Assembly: GCA_934655875.1 (NCBI GenBank)
Contig: CAKUHB010000002.1
Coordinates: 62,001-126,000, forward strand
Direction: 5' to 3'
Source of the DNA: an uncultured Oscillospiraceae bacterium
GTDB lineage: Bacteria; Bacillota; Clostridia; Oscillospirales; Oscillospiraceae
DNA length: 64,000 bases
Part shown: positions 43,617-52,973 of the stretch, in pieces
Position numbering within the stretch: the stretch's first letter is position 1
Layout: every line of letters starts with the position of its first letter
Notes under the pieces: generated by a model
Databases searched by the model: none
What the model was told of the DNA's origin: nothing
What the model saw: the letters and a program-made list of their open reading frames with translations, nothing else
Made by a program: the position numbers and the translations under genes

Positions 43617-44333
43617 ATGAAAAAATGGGTACAGGTCCTGCTGCCTGTCATGCTGTTTGCGACGGTTTTGTACTTTTGCGTGTTTGCGGTCGTGACGTAT
43701 CAGACGGCGCAGACCGCGGCACAGCAGGATGCAGTCCGGACGGTCGTGATCGACCCGGGCCACGGCGGCGAGGATGGCGGCGCAACCGGCGTCGGCGGCG
43801 CGGCAGAAGCGGCGCTCAATCTTGAAATCTCTCTGCGGCTGCGCGATATGCTCCGGCTGGCCGGGATCGAGCCCGTCCTCATCCGCGAGACGGACACGGC
43901 AGTCTATTCCGAAGGGTGTCGGACGATCTCGGAAAAGAAGGTATCGGACATCCGCAACCGGACGCGGACCGTCAACGACACGCCGGACGCGCTGCTCGTC
44001 AGCGTGCACCAGAATTTCTTTTCCGAGGGGAAATACCGCGGCGCGCAGGTGTTCTGCGCAAAAACGGAAGGCAGCCGGCAGCTTGCGGAGCAGATGCAGA
44101 AGAATCTCGCCCAATATCTTGACCCGGCCAACCACCGGCAGCCGAAGACGGCGGACGGCGTGTATCTGATGGAGCATATCACGTGTCCGGGCATTCTGAT
44201 CGAATGCGGGTTCCTGTCCAACGTGGATGAGGAGCGACTTTTGCAGCAGCCGGAATATCAGAAGAAAATGGCGGCGGCGATCGCGGGGACGCTATCGCTC
44301 TGGCTGTCAGAGGAGCATACGAATGAAATCTAA
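43617..44333 (+). CDS. cwlD: N-acetylmuramoyl-L-alanine amidase (CwlD-like)
   Basis: A 238-residue amidase_3 enzyme anchored by an N-terminal helix (residues 5-27). Zinc-site motifs IDPGHGGEDGG, the Glu in NLEISL, SVHQNFF and the catalytic ECGFLSN are present. CwlD helps make muramic-lactam in the spore cortex; size and signal anchor fit, but a general amidase is possible. It overlaps radA by 11 bp. In SVHQN the usual Asn after H is shifted by a Gln. Confidence 0.88.
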   Translation: MKKWVQVLLPVMLFATVLYFCVFAVVTYQTAQTAAQQDAVRTVVIDPGHGGEDGGATGVGGAAEAALNLEISLRLRDMLRLAGIEPVLIRETDTAVYSEGCRTISEKKVSDIRNRTRTVNDTPDALLVSVHQNFFSEGKYRGAQVFCAKTEGSRQLAEQMQKNLAQYLDPANHRQPKTADGVYLMEHITCPGILIECGFLSNVDEERLLQQPEYQKKMAAAIAGTLSLWLSEEHTNEI

Positions 44334-45684
44334 ATCGGTTTTTATCTGCAAGCAGTGCGGCAACGAGACGCCGCGCTGGCAGGGGCAGTGCCCGGCCTGC
44401 GGGGCGTGGAACTCCATCATTGAATTTGAGGATAAAAAAGCGCCCGCTGCCAGAGCGGTCGGGCGTACCGGCCCGGCACGGTCTGTGCCCAAAAAACTGT
44501 CCGAGGTGACAGGGGAACAGGAGATCCGCTTTTCTACCGGCATGCAGGAGCTGGATCGGGTGCTGGGCGGCGGCGGTGTACGCGGCTCTCTGGTGCTGGT
44601 CGGCGGTGCGCCGGGCATCGGCAAGTCCACGCTGCTGCTGCAAATCTGCGCATATCTCGGCAAAACGCTGAAGATCCTCTATGTCTCCGGCGAGGAATCC
44701 GAAAAGCAGATCAAAATGCGCGCCGACCGCTTGCAGGTGGCGTCCGAGGAGCTTTTTATCCTGTCAGAGACGAACCTGGCGGAAATTCTGGAGGCTGTCG
44801 ATGCGGTGCAGCCGGATATTCTCATTGCCGACTCCATCCAGACGCTCTATCAGCCTGAAAACACCTCCGCGCCCGGCAGCATCTCGCAGGTCAAGGACTG
44901 CACGATGACGCTCATGCAGCTGGCAAAGAACAGCGGCGTGACGGTGTTCGTGGTCGGACACGTCAACAAAGAGGGCGCGATCGCCGGGCCGAAGGTGCTG
45001 GAGCATATGGTAGATTGCGAGCTGTTTTTCGAGGGCGAGCATGCCAGCAGCTACCGCATCCTGCGTGCGGCGAAGAACCGCTTCGGCTCGACCAATGAGA
45101 TCGGCGTGTTTGAGATGGAGGGCAGGGGGCTTGTCGAGGTTCCGAACCCATCGGAAATGCTGCTGGCCGGTCGACCCCTGCATGCGCCCGGCACATGCGT
45201 GGCCTGTGTGATGGAGGGCACGCGCCCGGTTCTGGCAGAGATTCAGGCGCTCGTGACGCGGACGAACTTCAACGTCCCGCGCCGCACGGCGGACGGCTTT
45301 GATTTTAACCGGGCGAATCTGATGCTGGCCGTGCTTGAAAAGCGCGGCGGCGTCAATATCGGCATGTCGGACGCGTATGTGAACGTCATCGGCGGATTGC
45401 AGATCGATGAACCGGCGGCGGATCTTGCGCTGGTTCTCGCGGCTGCATCCAGCTTTCGCGACAAGCCGATCGACCCGGCAACGGCCGCGATCGGCGAAGT
45501 CGGCCTGACCGGCGAGATCCGCGCCGTGACCGGCTTGCAGCAGCGCCTGACGGAAGCTGCGCGAACCGGCTTCAAAACCTGTATCATTCCGCGGCACGGC
45601 ACCGGAACGGTCACCGCGCCGGACGGCGTGGAGCTGCTGCGCGTGCGAAATATCCGCGAAGCGATCGAGCTTGCACTTACATAG
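44323..45684 (+). CDS. radA: DNA repair protein RadA
   Basis: A 453-residue RecA-like helicase for branch migration. The N-terminal zinc finger (CKQCGNETPRWQGQCPACG), Walker A GAPGIGKST, the diagnostic KNRFG motif and a Lon-like C-terminal domain are all present. ATG at 44323 overlaps the amidase end and has aggagc upstream. Confidence 0.97.
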   Translation: MKSKSVFICKQCGNETPRWQGQCPACGAWNSIIEFEDKKAPAARAVGRTGPARSVPKKLSEVTGEQEIRFSTGMQELDRVLGGGGVRGSLVLVGGAPGIGKSTLLLQICAYLGKTLKILYVSGEESEKQIKMRADRLQVASEELFILSETNLAEILEAVDAVQPDILIADSIQTLYQPENTSAPGSISQVKDCTMTLMQLAKNSGVTVFVVGHVNKEGAIAGPKVLEHMVDCELFFEGEHASSYRILRAAKNRFGSTNEIGVFEMEGRGLVEVPNPSEMLLAGRPLHAPGTCVACVMEGTRPVLAEIQALVTRTNFNVPRRTADGFDFNRANLMLAVLEKRGGVNIGMSDAYVNVIGGLQIDEPAADLALVLAAASSFRDKPIDPATAAIGEVGLTGEIRAVTGLQQRLTEAARTGFKTCIIPRHGTGTVTAPDGVELLRVRNIREAIELALT

Positions 45685-45712
45685 CTTACATAAAAGAAAA
45701 GGGGAGAGAGAA

Positions 45713-46279
45713 ATGGAAGTACGAGCATTGTTGGATGTGATGCATATTGCTGAGCGGCTGAAGGATGAGCTTCGCCACTGCGACACCTCGAAGGGCCGCC
45801 GGGAGAGTGTCGCCGAGCATAGCTGGCGGATCGCTCTCATGGCGCTTTTCATGCAGGACGAGTTTCCGGAGCTGGACATCAACAAGGTTATCCGGATGTG
45901 TCTCATACATGATCTTGGAGAGTGCTTTACGGGCGATATCCCGACGTTTCTGAAATCCGAAGAGGACGAGAAACGGGAAGACGAGACGCTGGCCGCGTGG
46001 GTCAAGTCCCTGCCGGAGCCGTATTGCACGCAGCTTGCGGAGCTATATGCGGAGATGAACGCCCTGCAAACCGGCGAAGCGCGGCTTTATAAGACGCTGG
46101 ACAAGCTGGAAGCCGTCATTCAGCACAACGAAGCGGATATCCGGACATGGGAGCCGCACGAGTACGAGCTGAATCTGACCTATGCGAACGATATCGTTGC
46201 CGGTACGCCATATCTGGAGCAGCTCCGCGAAGCCATCCGCGACGACACGAAGCAGAAGATCGCCGACGCGGCAGAATAA
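45713..46279 (+). CDS. HD-domain hydrolase (YfbR/HDDC2-like)
   Basis: A 188-residue metal-dependent phosphohydrolase. The histidine ligand ESVAEHSWRIAL and the HD pair LIHDLGECFTGDIP match the YfbR/HDDC2 branch that dephosphorylates deoxynucleoside monophosphates. ATG at 45713 has ggggaga upstream. Activity is inferred from the family. Confidence 0.85.
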   Translation: MEVRALLDVMHIAERLKDELRHCDTSKGRRESVAEHSWRIALMALFMQDEFPELDINKVIRMCLIHDLGECFTGDIPTFLKSEEDEKREDETLAAWVKSLPEPYCTQLAELYAEMNALQTGEARLYKTLDKLEAVIQHNEADIRTWEPHEYELNLTYANDIVAGTPYLEQLREAIRDDTKQKIADAAE

Positions 46280-46286
46280 AAAAGTG

Positions 46287-46312
46287 ACCCCCGGGAATGG
46301 CTTCCCGGGGGT
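46287..46312. terminator. hairpin between convergent genes
   Basis: ACCCCCGGGAA / TTCCCGGGGGT stem with loop TGGC. T-tracts are poor, but A6 on the left gives a tract for the minus-strand gene. Confidence 0.7.
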
Positions 46313-46320
46313 ATCGCATA

Positions 46321-47196
46321 TCAATAGGGAACTTCCTGATTGGCGGGCGTTTCGAGCAGCTCCGGATTTTCCAGCAGCGTCTTGAGCAGCCGGATGGTCT
46401 TGGAGTAGTAATAACCGTCGGCCAGACGCTCGTCGATCGTCAGGCCGAGATCGAGCATCTCGCGCATTTCAATCGTGCCGTCCTCGTGATAGACCGGCCG
46501 CTTTGACTTTTCACCGATGATGCAGAACACCGAGCAGGTGCCCCAGTTGGTCAGGTGATGATAGCCGCAGTTGAGCTTGATGGAGCCGAGGTTCGAGATG
46601 ACGCAGGTCGTATAGTACGGGTCCGTCTCAATGATGCTGGCGGGGATCCAGCCATGGATATCGAGCCGCGTCAGGATCCAGACAAGGAACTTGCCGAGCC
46701 AGCGCGGCATATGGTTGAAGAAATCCATATTGCCGGATGAAGCATCGACCTTGTGGACATCCCGGCAGTCAAGGATTTGATGCCGAAGATCCTCATGAAT
46801 GGTGACGACGTTGGAGTCATCCTTCGCGTGGATGACGGCCAGACCCTCGGCCGCTTCATCGGCAAACTGCTTCTTGACGACGAACGACATGGAGACCTCA
46901 TTGCGCTGATAGAAGTTCTTGTTGGCAATAAAGCGGTTCATCTTGGGCCGCAGTGTGATCGTCTTGATGAGACCCGCGACGATCACATGGAACATGGTAT
47001 AGGGGAACTCTTTTTCCTCCGCGTTCTTCTTTTTCAGATACGCGTTCATGTTTGTGAGGTCGATGGTTTCCCGGATGTAAGCTTCATTGTCGCAGCGGTT
47101 CGGGTAGATCAGCGGCGTAATGAAATGCATGCCGTCGAGATCGCGCAGCAGGACGCCGTCCTTCCGGTCGCCGAAGCGACGCTTTTTCTTTTCCAT
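46321..47196 (-). CDS. stand-alone E2/CAT-fold acyltransferase-like protein
   Basis: A 291-residue protein resembling the catalytic domain of 2-oxoacid dehydrogenase E2 and chloramphenicol acetyltransferase, but without lipoyl or E1/E3-binding domains and with no dehydrogenase genes nearby. The place of the catalytic HHxxxDG motif reads YHHLTNWGT, so the conserved Asp is Asn and the next residue Trp. Either the chemistry differs or the protein is not an acyltransferase. No resistance function should be assumed. Confidence 0.75.
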   Translation of the reverse strand: MEKKKRRFGDRKDGVLLRDLDGMHFITPLIYPNRCDNEAYIRETIDLTNMNAYLKKKNAEEKEFPYTMFHVIVAGLIKTITLRPKMNRFIANKNFYQRNEVSMSFVVKKQFADEAAEGLAVIHAKDDSNVVTIHEDLRHQILDCRDVHKVDASSGNMDFFNHMPRWLGKFLVWILTRLDIHGWIPASIIETDPYYTTCVISNLGSIKLNCGYHHLTNWGTCSVFCIIGEKSKRPVYHEDGTIEMREMLDLGLTIDERLADGYYYSKTIRLLKTLLENPELLETPANQEVPY

Positions 47197-47424
47197 AAAA
47201 ATAAATCACACACCTTGCTCCGGCGCTTTTGACCGGAAGAATAGCTATAAGATATCAAATATCGACCGAAAAAGCAACCCTGCATCGGGAAAAGCGCGGA
47301 AAATGGTGAAATTTAAGCACATGTGTTTCTCTAACACGCACATGTGACGGGAACGAAAAAGGGAAATTGTCAATGCTGCACAAATCATTTTTGCATTTTC
47401 AACAGTTTTTTCATATTTCACTAC

Positions 47425-47453
47425 TTGACATCACTAAAGCGACAGAGTATAAT
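47425..47453 (+). promoter_or_regulatory. consensus promoter upstream of the liv operon
   Basis: TTGACA (47425-47430), 17-bp spacer, TATAAT (47448-47453), a perfect sigma-A match. The 47197-47424 gap holds nothing else I can identify. Confidence 0.92.
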
Positions 47454-47482
47454 GAGCCCATCATTTCAAGGAGGTGCGCAAG

Positions 47483-47785
47483 ATGATGCAGTTCATGGCA
47501 AAGCAGAATACCGCTTGTTCCGATGCGTCTGCATGCGCACCGGCTACTTGTGCAGCATCTGCGTGCACGGCTGATACCGCTGTTATCTGCATGGACACGG
47601 CCATTCTGGCTGTGTCCTTTTTTATTATTGTAGCTGTATCCATTTGCCTTAGCATTCTGGGCCTTCGCGGCCTGCTGGTACTTGCTGTACTGGCGTGGGG
47701 CCTTGTAATTGTGAATCGAATTATCGCGAACAATTTCAAAAGCGCAAAGAGCAACGGCGAAATGAATCTTGCTGCGGCGGCCTGA
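47483..47785 (+). CDS. small Cys-rich membrane protein before livJ
   Basis: A 100-residue protein with an Ala/Cys/Thr-rich N-terminus (six cysteines in the first 33 residues) and two hydrophobic helices (about residues 37-57 and 61-78). aaggaggt lies seven bases before the ATG and a consensus promoter drives it, so it should be strongly expressed. I do not recognise it. It precedes livJ and is separated by a terminator. Confidence 0.75.
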   Translation: MMQFMAKQNTACSDASACAPATCAASACTADTAVICMDTAILAVSFFIIVAVSICLSILGLRGLLVLAVLAWGLVIVNRIIANNFKSAKSNGEMNLAAAA

Positions 47786-47810
47786 GAGGGCCGGATGACA
47801 CAGGCATTCG

Positions 47811-47842
47811 AGCGGTTCTGCTTTTTGCAGAACCGCTTTTTT
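47811..47842 (+). terminator. terminator/attenuator before livJ
   Basis: AGCGGTTCTGC / GCAGAACCGCT stem, T5 loop, T6 tail. As no other promoter is visible, livJ may depend on read-through. Confidence 0.85.
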
Positions 47843-47880
47843 GAATTGCATACAGTAAAACAAAAGTGAGGTAAATGAAA

Positions 47881-49155
47881 ATGAAAAAAGCAATGAAACT
47901 CGTAAGCCTCGTTCTGGCAGTTGTGATGCTGCTCGGCTGCCTGACGGCCTGCGGCACCAAGACCGCTACTGCGGACACCGCTTCTGACGCTTCTGCAAAC
48001 ACGGACGCAGCTGCTTCTGATGATACTGCTGCTTCCGACGCGGCTGCTTCCTCCGATGGCGGCGAGATCGTGATCGCCCTCATCAGCAACACCACCGGCG
48101 ACTATGCTCAGTATGGCCAGCCCGTCCGTGACGGCGCAATGCTCTACATCAACCAGCTGAATGCCAACGGCGGCATCAACGGCAAGCAGGTCAAGGTTCT
48201 GGAGTACGACGACAAGGGCGACGGCGTTGAGGCTGTCAATGCGTACAACCTCGCCTGCGACAACGGCATCACCGCTGTTTTCGGCGCAACGCTGACGGGC
48301 CCGACCATCGCGCTGGCTGACGCTACCTATGAAGACAACATGCCGCAGGTCACTGCTTCTGCAACGGCTGCCGGCGTCACCATGATTGACCCGGACGATG
48401 CAAACAGCGAGATCCGCACCAACGTGTTCCGTGCCTGCTTCATCGATCCGTATCAGGGCGAGAAGATGGCCACCTATGCTTCTGAAAAGCTCGGTGCCAA
48501 GACCGCAGCTGTTTTCTATCAGACTGGCAACGACTACTCTGAAGGCCTGATGAACGCATTCGTTGAGAAGGCGAAGGCGCTTGGCATTGAGATTGTTGAC
48601 TCCGAAGCTTTCGCTGACGGCGACAAGGACTTCAAGGCCCAGATGACCAACATCGCTGCTGCTGCTCCCGACGTTGTCTTCGCTCCGATCTACTACGCTG
48701 AAGCTGGTCTGGCCATCACGGCTGCCCGCGCTGCCGGCTGCACCGCGACCTTCATGGGCGGCGACGGCTTCGGCTCCGTCAAGAACTACGCTTCCGCGGA
48801 AGACCTCGAAGGCTCCGTCTATTGCTCCGGCTATGCGCCCGGCACCGATTCCGTCAAGCAGTTCGAAGAGGACTACAAGGCTGCCTACAACGTTGATGAG
48901 ATCCCCAACATGTTTGCTCCTCTGGCTTATGACGCTGCGATGCTGCTCTGTGAAGGTCTGAAGGCTGCCGAAGAGCAGGGCCTGACCGCCGGTACCGACG
49001 AGTACAAACAGGCTGTCATCGACGCCATCAAGAACATGGACGGCACCGAAGGCATCACTGGCTCCTATGCATTCGATGAGTACAACAACCCCATCAAGCC
49101 CGTTGCCATCATTGAGCTGACCGGCGGCGACGAGGTCTATCAGGAAATGTTCTAA
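47881..49155 (+). CDS. livJ: branched-chain amino-acid ABC transporter, substrate-binding lipoprotein
   Basis: A 424-residue type I periplasmic-binding-fold lipoprotein. Signal peptide ends in the lipobox LTAC (Cys24). An Ala/Ser/Asp/Thr-rich linker (residues 25-60) follows, then the receptor fold starting IVIALISNTTGDYAQYGQP. ATG at 47881 is eight bases after gaggt. It captures Leu/Ile/Val or a similar ligand for LivHMGF. Its codon use is strongly biased, consistent with high expression. Confidence 0.92.
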   Translation: MKKAMKLVSLVLAVVMLLGCLTACGTKTATADTASDASANTDAAASDDTAASDAAASSDGGEIVIALISNTTGDYAQYGQPVRDGAMLYINQLNANGGINGKQVKVLEYDDKGDGVEAVNAYNLACDNGITAVFGATLTGPTIALADATYEDNMPQVTASATAAGVTMIDPDDANSEIRTNVFRACFIDPYQGEKMATYASEKLGAKTAAVFYQTGNDYSEGLMNAFVEKAKALGIEIVDSEAFADGDKDFKAQMTNIAAAAPDVVFAPIYYAEAGLAITAARAAGCTATFMGGDGFGSVKNYASAEDLEGSVYCSGYAPGTDSVKQFEEDYKAAYNVDEIPNMFAPLAYDAAMLLCEGLKAAEEQGLTAGTDEYKQAVIDAIKNMDGTEGITGSYAFDEYNNPIKPVAIIELTGGDEVYQEMF

Positions 49156-49239
49156 TTCAGATTTTTGAATTGCAAAATTCAGAAAAACTGGATATAACAA
49201 CTCGTAATTGTAAATTCCTGTAGAAATATGATACCCGGC

Positions 49240-49272
49240 CCGGCAGGTACAGCTTTCGTCTGTACCTGCCGG
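49240..49272 (+). promoter_or_regulatory. stable hairpin between livJ and livH
   Basis: CCGGCAGGTACA / TGTACCTGCCGG with an 9-nt loop and no T-tract. Such structures protect upstream mRNA and reduce transcripts of the permease genes relative to the binding protein. The rest of this 218-bp gap has no gene. Confidence 0.6.
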
Positions 49273-49373
49273 ACGGCGGACATCAGATGGCTGCCGTCAA
49301 CTCCCGATCGTATTTGACGTTGGCCATCGGGTGTCCGCACAAACGATTAGAGAAGAGAAAGTGAGGGATTTCT

Positions 49374-50255
49374 ATGAACCTGTCTCTGCTGCTTTCGCAG
49401 CTGTTCAACGGCCTTCAGACAGGCTCGATCTACGCACTCGTGGCCCTTGGCTACAGCATGGTTTACGGCATTATCCTGCTGCTGAACTTTGCACACGGCG
49501 ATATCATCATGGTCGGCGCGTATGCCGCGTTCTATGCCATGACGACCTTCCACCTGCATCCGATCGTCTCTGTTATCCTTGCGATCATTGCCAGCACGGC
49601 CCTGGGCGTTGTCATTGAAAAGGTTGCCTATACGCCGCTGCGTAAGGCGCCTCGCCTCAGCCTTCTGATCACGGCAATCGGCATTTCCTTCCTGCTGGAG
49701 AACGGCGCGCAGCTGCTGTTCGGCTCCGATACGAAGAGCATGGATCCCATTGTCCCGGGTAATTTCTCGCTTGGCAGCGTGACCATCAGCAACGCGGCGC
49801 TTCTGACGATCATCGTCACGATCATCGCCATGGTCGTCCTGACCGTCATTGTGCAGAAGACCAAGCTTGGCAAGGCTATGCGTGCGGTCTCTGAGGATAT
49901 GGGTGCGGCGCAGCTCATGGGCATCAGCCTGAACCGGACGATCTCCTTCACATTTGCAATCGGCTCCGCGCTGGCCGGTATCGGCTCGATCCTCTATCTC
50001 TGCGCCTACCAGCAGGCTTCGCCTACCATGGGCTCCATGCTTGGACTGAAGGCGTTCGTCGCAGCCGTTCTCGGCGGCATCGGTTCGATCCCCGGTGCGA
50101 TGATCGGCGGCTTTGCCATCGGCCTTCTGGAAGCGATCGTCTCGGCTGTCGGCCTGTCCGTATGGAAAGACGGCGTCGTATTCGCAATCCTGATCGTTGT
50201 GCTGCTCGCGAAGCCAACCGGCATTCTGGGCCGCTCGCAGATGGAAAAAGTGTAA
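49374..50255 (+). CDS. livH: branched-chain amino-acid ABC transporter permease LivH
   Basis: A 293-residue permease with about eight membrane helices and the typical N-terminus QLFNGLQTGSIYALVALGYSMVYG. The EAA-like loop is near GLKAFVAAVLGGIGSIPGA. Partner of LivM. Confidence 0.95.
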   Translation: MNLSLLLSQLFNGLQTGSIYALVALGYSMVYGIILLLNFAHGDIIMVGAYAAFYAMTTFHLHPIVSVILAIIASTALGVVIEKVAYTPLRKAPRLSLLITAIGISFLLENGAQLLFGSDTKSMDPIVPGNFSLGSVTISNAALLTIIVTIIAMVVLTVIVQKTKLGKAMRAVSEDMGAAQLMGISLNRTISFTFAIGSALAGIGSILYLCAYQQASPTMGSMLGLKAFVAAVLGGIGSIPGAMIGGFAIGLLEAIVSAVGLSVWKDGVVFAILIVVLLAKPTGILGRSQMEKV

Positions 50256-50273
50256 GGGGAGGGATCAAGAGCA

Positions 50274-51344
50274 ATGAAAAAGAATCGAACTGCGATCCGC
50301 ATCCCCATGCCGCTGCGGTATCTTATGAACCTCGTCCTGATCGTCGCGCTGTGGCTCGTTTTGTTCGTCCTCATTCAGAACGGTACGATCACGAATTACT
50401 GGAGCGGCATTCTCATTACGGTCGGCATCAATATCATTCTGGCCACGTCTTTGAACATTGCGACCGGCTATCTCGGCCAGCTGCCGCTGGGCCATGCGGG
50501 CTTCATGGCGGTCGGCGCTTACGCCGGCGGCATCTTCATGAAGGCCGTTCCGGCGCAGGCGCTGCTCAAAGCCGGTGACACGGCCGGAGCCATCCCGTAT
50601 ATCTTGCTGGCACTGCTCATCAGCGCGATCGTCGCCGGTATCTTCGGCATTCTCATTGGCATTCCTGCGCTGCGTCTGCGCGGCGACTACCTGGCGATCA
50701 TCACGCTGGGCTTCGGCGAGATCATCCGCGTTATCCTGACGAACATCGACTCTGTGCTTGGCTTTGACTTTACATACGGCGCAGCCGGTCTGAAGCGTAT
50801 CCCGAAATACTCCTCGTTTACGCTGGTGTTCATCTGCGTGGTCGTCTGCTGCTATATCATTCACACGATCATGAAGTCCCGCCATGGCCGCGCGATCCTC
50901 TCCATCCGTGAAGATGAGATTGCATCGGAAAGCGTTGGCATCCAGACTACCTATTATAAGACCTTCGCATTCGTCGTCTCTGCCATGATGGCCGGTATTG
51001 CCGGCTGCCTGTACGCGGGCTACCTTGGGTCTTTGTATCCGTCGACGTTCAAGTTCATGAAGTCCATCGAGATCCTTGTTATGGTGGTTCTGGGCGGCAT
51101 GGGCTCCATGCTTGGCTCAATCCTTTCGGCTACGGTTCTGACGATCCTGCCGGAACTGCTGCGTTCGTTCTCGGATTACCGCATGGTGGTATATTCCCTC
51201 GCACTTGTCATTATGATGATCTTCCGCCCGAAGGGACTGCTTGGCAGCTATGACTTCTCGCTTTCCCGCAGTCTTGAAAAGTTCCTGAACCGACTGACCG
51301 GACACTCCGGAGAAAAGAAGAAGGAGGCGGCAGAGAATGAGTAA
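50274..51344 (+). CDS. livM: branched-chain amino-acid ABC transporter permease LivM
   Basis: A 356-residue permease with about nine helices; N-terminal sequence ATSLNIATGYLGQLPLGHAG and the cytoplasmic LRGDYLAIITLGFGEIIRV loop are typical. The C-terminus is Lys/Glu-rich and overlaps livG by 8 bp. Confidence 0.95.
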   Translation: MKKNRTAIRIPMPLRYLMNLVLIVALWLVLFVLIQNGTITNYWSGILITVGINIILATSLNIATGYLGQLPLGHAGFMAVGAYAGGIFMKAVPAQALLKAGDTAGAIPYILLALLISAIVAGIFGILIGIPALRLRGDYLAIITLGFGEIIRVILTNIDSVLGFDFTYGAAGLKRIPKYSSFTLVFICVVVCCYIIHTIMKSRHGRAILSIREDEIASESVGIQTTYYKTFAFVVSAMMAGIAGCLYAGYLGSLYPSTFKFMKSIEILVMVVLGGMGSMLGSILSATVLTILPELLRSFSDYRMVVYSLALVIMMIFRPKGLLGSYDFSLSRSLEKFLNRLTGHSGEKKKEAAENE

Positions 51345-52200
51345 TAATAACGTGAAACGGCATAATCCGCAGCCCAAGCTGGTTCCGCAGCCGTATACCA
51401 ACCTCCTGACGGAACGGGACATTGGCAAGCCCCCGATCCTCGAAGCACGTCACCTTGGCATTGATTTTGGCGGTCTGACGGCTGTCGCTGATTTTAACCT
51501 CGCCATCGGCCGCACCGAGATTACCGGTCTGATCGGCCCGAACGGCGCAGGCAAGACGACGATCTTCAACCTTCTGACCAATGTCTACAAGCCGACCCGC
51601 GGCTCGATCCTGCTTGACGGCGTGTCCACGGCAGGGAAGAGCACCATTGAGGTCAACCACATGGGCATCGGCCGTACCTTCCAGAATATCCGCCTGTTCC
51701 GGAATCTGACGGTGCTGGACAACGTCTTGATCGGCCTGAACAATGAGATGAAATATTCTGCGGTGGACGCAATTTTGCGTCTGCCGGAATACTGGAAGCG
51801 TGAGCGCATCGCGAAAGAACGCGCGATGGAGCTTTTGAGCATCTTCAACATGGAAGACGTTGCAGACCATCTGGCCGGCTCTCTGCCGTATGGCGCGCAG
51901 CGCCGTTTGGAGATCGTCCGCGCATTGGCAACGAACCCCTGCCTGCTGCTGCTCGACGAGCCGGCAGCCGGTATGAACCCGTCCGAGACCAGCGAACTGA
52001 TGGACAACATCGTCAAGATCCGCGATACCTTCGGCATTGCGATCATGCTGATCGAGCATGACATGAACCTTGTCATGGGTATCTGTGAGGGTATCTGCGT
52101 TCTGAACTTCGGCAAAATCATCGCGAAGGGCACGCCCGACGATATTCAGGCCAATCCGGCCGTTATCGAAGCGTACCTCGGCAAGAAGAAGGAGGGCTGA
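51337..52200 (+). CDS. livG: branched-chain amino-acid ABC transporter ATPase LivG
   Basis: A 287-residue ATPase: Walker A GPNGAGKTT, Q-loop GIGRTFQNIRLF, Walker B LLLLDEPAAGMNP and H-loop IEHDM. The signature is PYGAQRRLEI in place of LSGGQ, usual for LivG. An extra N-terminal tail of about 35 residues precedes the domain. Confidence 0.95.
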   Translation: MSNNNVKRHNPQPKLVPQPYTNLLTERDIGKPPILEARHLGIDFGGLTAVADFNLAIGRTEITGLIGPNGAGKTTIFNLLTNVYKPTRGSILLDGVSTAGKSTIEVNHMGIGRTFQNIRLFRNLTVLDNVLIGLNNEMKYSAVDAILRLPEYWKRERIAKERAMELLSIFNMEDVADHLAGSLPYGAQRRLEIVRALATNPCLLLLDEPAAGMNPSETSELMDNIVKIRDTFGIAIMLIEHDMNLVMGICEGICVLNFGKIIAKGTPDDIQANPAVIEAYLGKKKEG

Positions 52201-52203
52201 GAC

Positions 52204-52908
52204 ATGCTGCTTTCCGTCAATGATATTCACGTCTATTATGGTGCCATTCACGCAGTCAAGGGCGTCTCCCTCGAGGTTAACGAGGGTGAGATCGTCACGC
52301 TGATCGGTGCAAACGGCGCGGGCAAGAGTACCGTTTTGAACACCATTTCCGGCCTGCTTCGCGCCAAGACCGGCACGATCGAGTTCATGGGTTCACCGAT
52401 CAATACTGTGGCCCCGAACAAGATCGTCCAGCTGGGACTTGCCCAGTGCCCGGAAGGCCGTCGTGTGTTTGCCCATATGACGGTGGAAGAAAACCTGGAA
52501 ATGGGCGCATATACGCGTCCCAGCAGCTCGTTCGAGGGCAATCTTGCGCACGTTTACGACCTGTTCCCGCGCCTGAAGGAACGCCGCAAGCAGATCAGCG
52601 GAACGCTGTCCGGCGGCGAGCAGCAGATGCTTGCTATGGGCCGCGCCATGATGTCGGAGCCGAAGCTTCTGATGCTGGACGAGCCGTCCATGGGTCTGGC
52701 TCCGATCCTCGTTGAGCAGATCTTTGATATCATCCGCGAGCTGCACAAGGCCGGCGCAACGATCCTGCTCGTCGAGCAGAACGCACAGATGGCGCTGCAG
52801 GTCGCCACGCGGGCTTATGTTCTGGAAACCGGCAAAATCACCGTTTCCGGCTCCGGCAGTGAGCTTTTGGAGAGCGATTCTATCAAGAAAGCGTACCTCG
52901 GCGGTTGA
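52204..52908 (+). CDS. livF: branched-chain amino-acid ABC transporter ATPase LivF
   Basis: A 234-residue ATPase: Walker A GANGAGKST, signature LSGGEQQML, Walker B LLMLDEPSMGLAP, H-loop VEQN. Completes the liv operon and lies 3 bp after livG. Confidence 0.95.
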   Translation: MLLSVNDIHVYYGAIHAVKGVSLEVNEGEIVTLIGANGAGKSTVLNTISGLLRAKTGTIEFMGSPINTVAPNKIVQLGLAQCPEGRRVFAHMTVEENLEMGAYTRPSSSFEGNLAHVYDLFPRLKERRKQISGTLSGGEQQMLAMGRAMMSEPKLLMLDEPSMGLAPILVEQIFDIIRELHKAGATILLVEQNAQMALQVATRAYVLETGKITVSGSGSELLESDSIKKAYLGG

Positions 52909-52920
52909 GCCCTTACAGTA

Positions 52921-52969
52921 AAAAACACAGGCAGCATGCAATTTCCGGTTGCACGCTGCCTGTGTTTTT
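52921..52969. terminator. bidirectional terminator liv operon / xer
   Basis: AAAAACACAGGCAGC / GCTGCCTGTGTTTTT stem with further pairing in the loop. Confidence 0.88.
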
Positions 52970-52973
52970 ATGC

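Noticed and set aside
49331..49618. 95-residue frame overlapping the livH start
   Set aside because: Frame-shifted shadow of livH.
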